A stretch of DNA of 12,550 bases from Candidatus Aenigmatarchaeota archaeon (GTDB taxonomy: Archaea > Aenigmatarchaeota > Aenigmatarchaeia > GW2011-AR5). This document shows positions 6,280 through 12,209 of this stretch, piece by piece. The notes beneath the pieces were generated by a model, which saw only the letters and a program-made list of their open reading frames with translations, made no database searches and was not told where the DNA came from. Location of the stretch: NCBI GenBank assembly GCA_016202845.1, contig JACQNW010000003.1, positions 1 to 12,550 of the forward strand. The letters are read 5' to 3'. Position numbers and translations under genes: made by a program. How positions within the stretch are numbered: the first letter of the stretch is position 1; the number at the start of each line of letters is the position of its first letter.

Positions 6280-6326
6280 CCCTTGCATTCACCTTCTTCC
6301 AACTCTGAACCACATCTGCATCTCAT
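6240..6326 (-). CDS. Small zinc-ribbon ORF, 28 aa, overlapping chaB
   Basis: An ATG at 6326 opens a 28-codon frame ending in TAA at 6240-6242. It encodes MRCRCGSELEEGECKGC (residues 1-17) followed by HIGQTKDCQSR. CRCG and CKGC form two cysteine knuckles (C3/C5 and C14/C17) typical of a minimal zinc ribbon. A Shine-Dalgarno sequence AGGTG (6332-6336) stands 5 nt before the ATG, which supports translation. The last 40 nt overlap chaB in another frame. A TTTATC stretch near 6361-6366 could act as its TATA box, giving a short leader. What it binds is unknown. A pseudogenised N-terminus of a zinc-ribbon-ChaB fusion is the main alternative. Confidence 0.55.
   Translation of the reverse strand: MRCRCGSELEEGECKGCHIGQTKDCQSR
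6289..6294 (-). promoter_or_regulatory. Shine-Dalgarno sequence of chaB
   Basis: AGGTGA on the minus strand pairs with the archaeal 16S 3' end. It is 9 nt from ATG 6279 and 0 nt from ATG 6288, so it decides the start in favour of 6279. It lies inside the zinc-ribbon reading frame. Confidence 0.55.
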
Positions 6327-6331
6327 AATAA

Positions 6332-6336
6332 CACCT
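6332..6336 (-). promoter_or_regulatory. Shine-Dalgarno sequence of the zinc-ribbon ORF
   Basis: AGGTG on the minus strand lies 5 nt before the ATG at 6326. It is the main evidence, besides the cysteine pattern, that this very short frame is translated. Confidence 0.5.
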
Positions 6337-6422
6337 AAAATAATTAACCTACAAATGTGATAAAGGCAGTGTTTTTGGAAAAAAATACATATCGAAAGGC
6401 AAAAAGAAAAGTTGAAAGAGCC

Positions 6423-6893
6423 TCAGCAAACGTTAGGATGAGTCAAATAATATTTCTGGTGGTAGGCTTCTGCGGGATAGAATGCAGAGGCTTTTGTGAT
6501 TTCTGTTGCAACTTTTTTCATTATGGTATTTTCCAGCGTTTGCTTTGACTTTTCAGCTATTTTCTTCTGCTCTTCATCATGATAGAATACAGCAGACCTG
6601 TATTGAGAACCAACATCAGGACCTTGCCTGTTGACCTGGGTTGGGTCATGAATTTTCCAGAACAACTCCAGGAGCTTTTCAAAGGAAACTTTTTTAGGGT
6701 CAAAAATAATTTCTATTGCTTCTGCATGATTTGTTGCGCCGGTGCAGACGTCCTTGTAAGTTGGGTTTTTTGCATGCCCGCCTGTGTAGCCAACAGTTGT
6801 AGAAACAACGCCTTTTACTTCATCAAACGCCGCCTGCACGCCCCAGAAACAGCCTGCTGCAAACGTTGCTTTTCCTGTTTTTGTTTTCATCAT
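6423..6893 (-). CDS. msrA: Peptide methionine (S)-S-oxide reductase MsrA
   Basis: The 156-aa enzyme reduces methionine-S-sulfoxide in proteins and repairs oxidative damage. The signature AAGCFWG (12-18) holds catalytic C15. TGATNHAEAIEI carries the acid E58, and NRQGPDVGSQYRSAVFY holds D93 and Y98. AEAYHQKYY (141-149) is the usual block near the end. The protein ends in HPNVC, where C156 is the last residue. This may be the single resolving cysteine, because the two-cysteine tail of longer MsrA proteins is absent. There is no MsrB domain. A second ATG lies three bases in (6890). It diverges from the hemerythrin-like gene across only 39 bp. A GATTTAAAATC element (6911-6921 region) is about 23 nt upstream. 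Confidence 0.95.
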   Translation of the reverse strand: MMKTKTGKATFAAGCFWGVQAAFDEVKGVVSTTVGYTGGHAKNPTYKDVCTGATNHAEAIEIIFDPKKVSFEKLLELFWKIHDPTQVNRQGPDVGSQYRSAVFYHDEEQKKIAEKSKQTLENTIMKKVATEITKASAFYPAEAYHQKYYLTHPNVC

Positions 6894-6902
6894 AACATTT
6901 TG

Positions 6903-6920
6903 TATTTAAGATTTTAAATC
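6903..6920. promoter_or_regulatory. Overlapping divergent TATA-like elements, msrA and hemerythrin-like gene
   Basis: The 39-bp gap between the two starts holds TATTTAAG (6903-6910), about 27 nt before the plus-strand ATG at 6933, and ATTTTAAATC (6911-6920), about 23 nt before the minus-strand ATG at 6893. The two elements are side by side, so initiation in the two directions should compete for space. Confidence 0.45.
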
Positions 6921-6932
6921 ATAGATGAAAGC

Positions 6933-7598
6933 ATGCAAAGAATTCGCCCATACGACGTGCCGCATAAGGGGTTAAGAAATGTCATGTCACAATTTTCCCT
7001 TTTAGCAGGAAATGTATCTTTCAATGATTCACAACAAGTTGATCATCTGCATAAGATTGGAACTGATATGTTTACATTCCTGAAGCAGCATGCAAACGAT
7101 GAAAATACGATCGTGCTGCCAGAATTTGAGAAAAAAGAGCCGGCAGTTGGGGAACATATTAGAATAGAGCATCACAAAATTGACGAAGCACAGCAGAAAG
7201 TTGAAACCCTACTGAATGAGATACACAGCAAATCACAAAACAGCCAGGACATCAGAGATCTCGGAGCAAGACTTTATGACAGCTATCACAATTTTCACAG
7301 CCAATATCTTCTGCACATGGTTGATGAGGAGCAAAATATCCAGCCTTTGTTGTGGAAACATTTCACAGACGAAGAGCTGCTGGCATTCAGCAAGCGCATA
7401 CTGGGCAGCATGAAGCCTGAGATTTTGCTCATGGTTTTCAGATATGTTGCGCCCGCACAAAGCCATTCTGAGCGGGTGATGGTGCTGAAAGGAATGAAAA
7501 TGGGCGCCCCTCCGCAGTTTTTTGAAAAACTGATGGAAACTGTAAAAAGCGTTCTTATCGAAGAAGATTATGAAAAGCTGGAGAAAGAATTGCAATAG
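6933..7598 (+). CDS. Hemerythrin-like (HHE) domain protein
   Basis: The 221-aa protein is a likely four-helix HHE domain, which binds a di-iron site for oxygen, nitric oxide or iron sensing or repair. Candidate ligands are H11 (VPHKGLR), H53xxxE57 (KQHANDE), H80/H81 (RIEHHKID), H122 (NFHSQY) and H128xxxE132 (LHMVDEE). The order H, HxxxE, H, HxxxE is typical of the family, though the exact pairing is uncertain. A C-terminal helical region (about 145-221) contains GMKMGAPPQFFEKLMETV and matches nothing I know. There is no signal peptide, so it is probably cytoplasmic. It diverges from msrA, fitting a response to oxidative or nitrosative stress; that is inference. Confidence 0.75.
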   Translation: MQRIRPYDVPHKGLRNVMSQFSLLAGNVSFNDSQQVDHLHKIGTDMFTFLKQHANDENTIVLPEFEKKEPAVGEHIRIEHHKIDEAQQKVETLLNEIHSKSQNSQDIRDLGARLYDSYHNFHSQYLLHMVDEEQNIQPLLWKHFTDEELLAFSKRILGSMKPEILLMVFRYVAPAQSHSERVMVLKGMKMGAPPQFFEKLMETVKSVLIEEDYEKLEKELQ

Positions 7599-7608
7599 GT
7601 ACTCATTC

Positions 7609-7617
7609 ATATTTAAC
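7609..7617 (+). promoter_or_regulatory. TATA-like box of the 94-aa gene
   Basis: ATATTTAAC is centred about 25 nt before the ATG at 7638, consistent with a leaderless transcript separate from the hemerythrin-like gene that ends at 7598. Confidence 0.45.
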
Positions 7618-7637
7618 TTTTTCATTCAAGTAAATTC

Positions 7638-7922
7638 ATGGAATATAATGTTCGTTTTACAGTTGGAAACTTTAACTTTAAAAGAAATGGGTATGGGGAA
7701 TTCTCTATATCAGCCGTTTCTGAAGAAGAAGCAGTAAATGCATCAAATGCAAAACTCTTTGATCTTGATGTTCGACTTAGCACTAAATTGGTCTTGCAGC
7801 AAGAAATAAAGTTGCCAGATGGATGGCATTATTTTGATGCCAATAAGTTTGGGACTCATGCAAGGCAATCTCCTGCATTAGAACCAGCACAACCTGGAGA
7901 AACAGAATACCGAATCGATTAA
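7638..7922 (+). CDS. Hypothetical protein, 94 aa
   Basis: I do not recognise this protein. It has a beta-rich start (MEYNVRFTVGNFNFKRN), then a helix with SEEEAVNASNAKLFD, a strand-like STKLVLQQEIKLP, and a flexible Pro/Glu-rich end (SPALEPAQPGETEY). There is no signal peptide, membrane span or metal motif. Evidence that it is a gene is the well-placed TATA-like element 25 nt before its ATG and a frame that fills the space up to the convergent pirin. The two stops are only 1 nt apart, so their transcripts must overlap at the 3' ends. Confidence 0.55.
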   Translation: MEYNVRFTVGNFNFKRNGYGEFSISAVSEEEAVNASNAKLFDLDVRLSTKLVLQQEIKLPDGWHYFDANKFGTHARQSPALEPAQPGETEYRID

Positions 7923-7923
7923 T

Positions 7924-8757
7924 TCATTTCTTTTTAATGAATGTATTATTTTCAAGCTCGCGGAAGGCCTGCTCGAGCTGCTCCTGAGTGTTCATGACAA
8001 TAGGGCCGTGCCATGCGACAGGTTCTTTCAAAGGCTTGCCTGACACAAAAATAAATTCTGAATTTTCTTTTGCATCTATACCAGCATTATCGCCGTCAGA
8101 AAATATTGCAAGCTGCATTTCATTTATTTCTTTTCCATCTGAAGCTATTTTTCCTTTAATTACGTATACAAATGTACTGTAGTCTTTATTTGTAATCAAT
8201 TTTAATCTAGCGTTTGATTTCATCTTGATATGAAAGTATTCAACATCGACATTCAGGTCTTTTACAGGTCCTTTGGCGTTGCCACTTTTCCCTGCAATGA
8301 CCTTCACTGTCACTCCATCGCTAATTTTAACTTCAGGTATTTGACTGCTTTTTATATCCCTGTATTTAGGATCTGTCATTTTCTTCTTGGCAGGAAGATT
8401 TATCCAAAGCTGGAATCCCTGCATAAGTTTGGATTTTTGCGGCATCTCATGATGTACTATGCCGCTGCCTGCAGTCATCCATTGAACGTCACCTGATTTT
8501 ATTATCCCTTTGTTACCAAGACTGTCCTGATGCTCCACGGCCCCATTTAAGACATATGTAACAGTTTCTATTCCTCTGTGTGGATGCCATGGAAAGCCTG
8601 CCATATAATCTTCCGGGTTGTTAGAGTGAAAATCATCCAGCAGTAGGAAAGGGTCAAGATTAACATCGTCATGTGAAAAAGCCCGACGCAAATGTACGCC
8701 AGCACCTTCTATGGTTGGTTTGCTGTCCCTGATTAAGGCAACTTTTCTTTCTGACAT
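7924..8757 (-). CDS. Pirin family protein
   Basis: The 277-aa protein is a bicupin of the pirin family; members bind iron or other metals, and some act as quercetin dioxygenases or regulators. WHPHRGIETVTYVLNG (57-72) and GSGIVHHEMP (97-106) supply the expected ligands H58, H60, H102 and E104. SGDVQWMTAG is the conserved block between them. The second cupin (about 150-260) includes KVIAGKSG and PVAWHGPIVMNTQEQL near the end, as in the family. The length is typical. The substrate cannot be told from sequence. The ATG at 8757 has a TATA-like element about 26 nt upstream that appears shared with the divergent lipoprotein gene. Confidence 0.93.
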   Translation of the reverse strand: MSERKVALIRDSKPTIEGAGVHLRRAFSHDDVNLDPFLLLDDFHSNNPEDYMAGFPWHPHRGIETVTYVLNGAVEHQDSLGNKGIIKSGDVQWMTAGSGIVHHEMPQKSKLMQGFQLWINLPAKKKMTDPKYRDIKSSQIPEVKISDGVTVKVIAGKSGNAKGPVKDLNVDVEYFHIKMKSNARLKLITNKDYSTFVYVIKGKIASDGKEINEMQLAIFSDGDNAGIDAKENSEFIFVSGKPLKEPVAWHGPIVMNTQEQLEQAFRELENNTFIKKK

Positions 8758-8779
8758 ACCATAATCTTAGGAAATTAGC

Positions 8780-8787
8780 TTTTTAAT
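8780..8787. promoter_or_regulatory. Shared TATA-like core between pirin and lipoprotein genes
   Basis: TTTTTAAT lies at the exact middle of the 52-bp gap between ATG 8757 (minus) and ATG 8810 (plus), about 26-27 nt from each. This is the same geometry as the element at 1227-1234. No other TATA-like sequence at proper spacing is seen for either gene. Confidence 0.45.
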
Positions 8788-8809
8788 CAAGGGAATAGAT
8801 ATACCTTTC

Positions 8810-10150
8810 ATGCAAAAATTGCTTTTTGGCCTTATTTTAATTGTTCTTATTGCAGGATGCACACAAAATACTGATTTTAACAAAGCACTTTCTGGCGATG
8901 TCAAACAGCAGCCAGTGCAGGAATTGATTGAAAATCAAGAAAACCAGCAAAATACAGCGCCTCAGGAAATTCAAACAACAGTATCAGACAGTGATGCAGT
9001 TAATGCTTATCCTATAAACTGCCAACCAAGGCTTGGGTTTGATAATTACAGAACTGAGCAGTCGTTTGCAATAAATCCAAAAAATAACATGGAGATGTAT
9101 GTTGCCATTGAATACAAGGGGCTTTACAAGAGCGCAGATGGAGGAAAGACATGGAGCTTTTCAGGGAAAGGGATCAAAGCACTTCCAAGATCTGATGACC
9201 CTACTAAGCCATGCCATCAACTCCACTTTACAATGTATATTGATCCACAAAATCCACAGAGAATCCTTTTGCCGGGTGGCGCTGCACCAAGCAAAGTAGG
9301 CATGGGTGTAGGCGGGCTTGCTGAAAGCTTGGACAGCGGAAAAACATGGCACCAGTTATTTACAAGCGAAATGAGCGCTTATACAGAAAGCGTCATTACA
9401 GATCCGCGCGATAGCAGTACGATATATGTAACAACAACAGCTCTTCCACAAGGCATGTCTGGACCAGACCAGGGGAAAATATTTGTAAAAACAGGTATTG
9501 TTTACAAAACAACAGACGGAGGCAAAACATGGGACGAACTGCCTACAGGATTTTATGAAAGCATAAGAGTTACAGGATTATTTTTAGATTCAAAAAATTC
9601 TGATACTCTTCGCATAGCCACTTTTGGCCTGCCGCCCGGTACAAATATTGACAAAAAAGCAACAGAAGAGCAGTGGGGGTTCTTAGAATCAAAAGATGCT
9701 GGAAAAACGTGGACAAAACTTGATTCTACAACTGGATTGGGAATACGTCATGTAGATGGTTCTTCTGCAAACTTAGACCACTTTTTCATGATGGCAAGCA
9801 AAGACAACACTGACAAAGTCTACTACTCAATTGATGGCAGTCTAAAAGAGTCAAATTCGCCTGTTAATTTTGCACGATACGATCCCAATGACAAAACAGG
9901 CATGAGGCTTATTGGCTTGAACTTGTATGTGCAACCCAACGATATTTATGAGAGCGATGACGCAGGCATAACATGGAATCCTGTGGGAAAACTTCCAGAA
10001 GGGATCACAAACGACCACAGGGCGTCCAATATAGTTTTTGATCCAGTAGAGAAAGATACAATATACATAAATTCCGACCTGGCACGAATCTGGAAATCGC
10101 CAGACAAGGGAAAAACTTGGGAACAGCTGCTTTCTGTTGACAAACTTTAG
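8810..10150 (+). CDS. Secreted lipoprotein with Asp-box (BNR) beta-propeller repeats, copy 1
   Basis: The 446-aa protein starts with a lipoprotein signal peptide, LLFGLILIVLIAGC, with lipobox cysteine C17. A Gln/Asn-rich linker (about 18-65) should hold the rest outside the cell. Six Asp boxes (S/T-x-D-x-G-x-T-W) end at W115, W180, W241, W301, W389 and W437. A seventh is degenerate at about 340-347 (SIDGSLKE), where copy 2 has an intact box. This is the sortilin/VPS10-like or BNR-type beta propeller. Sialidase catalytic residues are not evident, so binding or structural roles are as likely as hydrolysis. C71 and C135 align with C77 and C138 of copy 2 and may form a disulfide. It is followed 58 bp later by the paralogue. 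Confidence 0.85.
   Translation: MQKLLFGLILIVLIAGCTQNTDFNKALSGDVKQQPVQELIENQENQQNTAPQEIQTTVSDSDAVNAYPINCQPRLGFDNYRTEQSFAINPKNNMEMYVAIEYKGLYKSADGGKTWSFSGKGIKALPRSDDPTKPCHQLHFTMYIDPQNPQRILLPGGAAPSKVGMGVGGLAESLDSGKTWHQLFTSEMSAYTESVITDPRDSSTIYVTTTALPQGMSGPDQGKIFVKTGIVYKTTDGGKTWDELPTGFYESIRVTGLFLDSKNSDTLRIATFGLPPGTNIDKKATEEQWGFLESKDAGKTWTKLDSTTGLGIRHVDGSSANLDHFFMMASKDNTDKVYYSIDGSLKESNSPVNFARYDPNDKTGMRLIGLNLYVQPNDIYESDDAGITWNPVGKLPEGITNDHRASNIVFDPVEKDTIYINSDLARIWKSPDKGKTWEQLLSVDKL
8840..8926 (+). repeat. Leader repeat, copy 1 (lipobox and linker)
   Basis: Codons 11-39 of this lipoprotein gene match codons 11-39 of the next gene at 84 of 87 positions by my count. Two of the three differences are silent. 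It covers the end of the signal peptide, the lipobox and the start of the linker. Sequence similarity drops sharply after codon 40. Confidence 0.85.
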
Positions 10151-10188
10151 CCTTATTATAATTTGCGCTGAAAAACTTTATAATAAGG
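10151..10188. repeat. 11-bp inverted repeat between the lipoprotein genes
   Basis: CCTTATTATAA (10151-10161), directly after the stop codon of copy 1, is repeated inverted as TTATAATAAGG (10178-10188) with a 16-nt spacer. The right arm coincides with the TATA box of copy 2. It could act as a hairpin at the 3' end of the first mRNA, as an operator over the promoter, or both. Confidence 0.6.
10177..10184 (+). promoter_or_regulatory. TATA box of lipoprotein copy 2
   Basis: TTTATAAT is centred about 28 nt before the ATG at 10209. The second lipoprotein gene thus seems to have its own promoter as well as lying close behind the first. The element is embedded in the right arm of an inverted repeat. 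Confidence 0.5.
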
Positions 10189-10208
10189 AAAACAAGTAGT
10201 ATAGTATT

Positions 10209-11621
10209 ATGCATAAAATTGTTTTTGGTGTAATGCTTATTGTTCTTATTGCAGGATGCGCACAAAATACTGATTTTAACAAAGCGCTTTCTGGCGATGT
10301 CAAGCAGCAGCCAGTGCAGGAATTGGTGCAGGACATTGAAACAAATGCTACTATGGACAAAGATCTGCAGATTGAAGGATCAAGAGATTCAAAACTCGAA
10401 TCGCAATCCAAGCGCTTGCATGAATATGGAATTGACTGCTCTCATGAAAACGAATATGGAACGCGAAGAAGCCTTGCCATCGATCCACAAAACTCAAATA
10501 TCCTTTATATTGGAATTGAAGGAAGGGGTGTTTACAAAACAACAGACAAAGGAACTTCATGGGAAAAAATCATTAACGGGCTTGTAGCATATCCTGACAT
10601 GAGCAATAAAAATGAACTTTGCTTTCCAGACATAGCTTACATTTATATCGATCCCGCAAACACAAAGCGTGTCCTAATGGTTACATCAGATATAACAACC
10701 GCATATGTAGATTGGCCATATGGAGAAACAGGCGGCATTTGGGAGAGCCTTGATGGCGGTGAATCATGGAAGCAGATGATTAAAGGCAAGATAAATGTTG
10801 CCGGCAGCGGTTACCTGGCGGTTGATCCAAAAAACTCAAGGATAATGTATTATCCTGTAAATCCAGATCTGCCAACATTCAAAGAAGCGCCAATAAAGGA
10901 AAGCCTGAACAAAATCAGCAGCGTGTATAAAACAGTGGATGGAGGAATAACATGGGAAGAACTGAATATGCCAATGCTTCCTGCGCTACAGGCTATACTA
11001 ATTTCAATAGATCCAAAAGATTCAAATCATGTTGTGCTTTTTACACAATCACATGACCATATTTATGGAGAAAATTCTATTACAGAAATATTCCTGCACA
11101 AGCAATATCCAATTATGGAATCATTTGATGCAGGCAAGACGTGGACTGTATCAGGAGACAACCTGCCCGACCCTTATCGAGCAGTGTTTGAAGGAGATGT
11201 TTCCGGCAATAATTTTGGCCATATGATTGTCAGACTATTCCTATTTGGCCCTGAATTCCCTCCAGAAACAACAAAACAAAAAAGCTTCTATTCGGTTGAT
11301 GGAGGCAAGACTTTTGAAGAAACATCCATGTTTATTTGGATAGCCAGGTATAATCCGCATGACATGACAGCAAACAATATGCTTGGCTATTCTCCATGGC
11401 AGGGCTGGGTTGCAGAAAGCAAAGATGCAGGAAAAACATGGCAATCAATAGGCATCCCTCCAGAAGTTCAGAGCTATAAAGTCAAAGTAGAAAACTTTGT
11501 CTGGGATCCAAAAGACTCCAGTGCTGTTTACATGAGCGGTACATACGGCAATATCTGGCAATCAATAGACGGCGGAAAAACTTGGAAGAATATTTTAAAC
11601 CTTGACAAGCTTCCTAAATAA
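10209..11621 (+). CDS. Secreted lipoprotein with Asp-box (BNR) beta-propeller repeats, copy 2
   Basis: The 470-aa paralogue has the same signal and lipobox (IVLIAGC, C17) and the same first part of the linker as copy 1. Seven Asp boxes end at W118, W187, W249, W312, F369, W411 and W459 (for example SLDGGESW, TVDGGITW, SIDGGKTW). Seven units could form one propeller. Blades are linked by D-P-x-N/D-S segments such as AIDPQNS and SIDPKDS, as in other BNR proteins. The propeller is clearly related to that of copy 1 (ARYNPHDMT against ARYDPNDKT) but well diverged. C77 and C138 are the conserved cysteine pair. Expected location is the outer face of the membrane; ligand or substrate is unknown. Confidence 0.85.
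   Translation: MHKIVFGVMLIVLIAGCAQNTDFNKALSGDVKQQPVQELVQDIETNATMDKDLQIEGSRDSKLESQSKRLHEYGIDCSHENEYGTRRSLAIDPQNSNILYIGIEGRGVYKTTDKGTSWEKIINGLVAYPDMSNKNELCFPDIAYIYIDPANTKRVLMVTSDITTAYVDWPYGETGGIWESLDGGESWKQMIKGKINVAGSGYLAVDPKNSRIMYYPVNPDLPTFKEAPIKESLNKISSVYKTVDGGITWEELNMPMLPALQAILISIDPKDSNHVVLFTQSHDHIYGENSITEIFLHKQYPIMESFDAGKTWTVSGDNLPDPYRAVFEGDVSGNNFGHMIVRLFLFGPEFPPETTKQKSFYSVDGGKTFEETSMFIWIARYNPHDMTANNMLGYSPWQGWVAESKDAGKTWQSIGIPPEVQSYKVKVENFVWDPKDSSAVYMSGTYGNIWQSIDGGKTWKNILNLDKLPK
10239..10325 (+). repeat. Leader repeat, copy 2 (lipobox and linker)
   Basis: This is the partner of the repeat in the preceding gene, with 3 differences in 87 nt by my count. Its first ten codons and everything after codon 39 are much less alike, so the identity has sharp borders. 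Confidence 0.85.
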
Positions 11622-11664
11622 TTTTTAAGAATTAAGGCTATTTAGAAGTTTATTCAAGAGTAAC

Positions 11665-12207
11665 TCATTCAAGGGTGTATTCCCACCCAGGTTTCCATGC
11701 GTTTATTTTTCTCCAATCTTCTGCAAACGCCTTTTCCCATGTCTTGTGCTTCAACAACACATCAAGCGCTAACTGCGGCGCTTTATGAGCAACAATGGCA
11801 ACATTTTTTCCTGCATAATTTTTTCTTAAGAAATCAAGAAAATTGCTTATTCTCTTTTTTACATCTTCGTAGCTTTCGCCATCAGGAAACCTTTTTGAGA
11901 TATGTTTTTCTTGTATGGGTTCAACAATCTTTGACGGCTGAGCATTAAACTTTCCATAATTACACTCTCTCAACCTAGCATCATGGATTATTCTGACGTT
12001 CTCAAAAGTTAATTTAGCAGAATGCACCGCCCTCTTCAAATCAGAACAGAAAACAACATCAAAATGTTTGTCTTTAATCTGATCCTTCAATTCAATTGAT
12101 TGCTGAATTCCCAAATCTGAAAGTTCAACATCATTCCATCCTGAAGAAATTTTGTTTTCATTGTCTGTTGTAGTTCCATGGACAAAATAGGTTATTTTTA
12201 TTGCCAT
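11665..12207 (-). CDS. Histidine phosphatase (phosphoglycerate-mutase-like) family protein
   Basis: From ATG 12207 the protein is 180 aa and starts directly with the first strand, MAIKITYFVHGTTTDNE. H10 is the likely phospho-accepting histidine. The usual arginine of the RHG motif is absent and the site reads VHG. R59 (CSDLKRAVHSAK), E81 (RLRECNYGKF) and H141 (VAIVAHKAPQLALDVL) complete the phosphatase pattern. The C-terminal WKPGWEY block fits a known subgroup of the superfamily, to my recollection. A longer frame from 12303 would overlap the upstream gene by 94 nt and add unrelated residues, so it is rejected. Its start is 2 nt after the stop of the VOC gene, so the two are probably one operon. 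The substrate is unknown. Confidence 0.82.
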   Translation of the reverse strand: MAIKITYFVHGTTTDNENKISSGWNDVELSDLGIQQSIELKDQIKDKHFDVVFCSDLKRAVHSAKLTFENVRIIHDARLRECNYGKFNAQPSKIVEPIQEKHISKRFPDGESYEDVKKRISNFLDFLRKNYAGKNVAIVAHKAPQLALDVLLKHKTWEKAFAEDWRKINAWKPGWEYTLE

Positions 12208-12209
12208 AA

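Noticed and set aside
6031..6326. Zinc ribbon and ChaB as one frameshifted protein
   Set aside because: Both parts have their own start and Shine-Dalgarno sequence, and a TGA directly precedes ATG 6288 in the chaB frame. Kept as two genes, though a decayed fusion cannot be excluded.
8810..11621. Calling the two lipoproteins sialidases
   Set aside because: Asp boxes occur in many propellers, and no sialidase arginine triad or RIP motif is evident.
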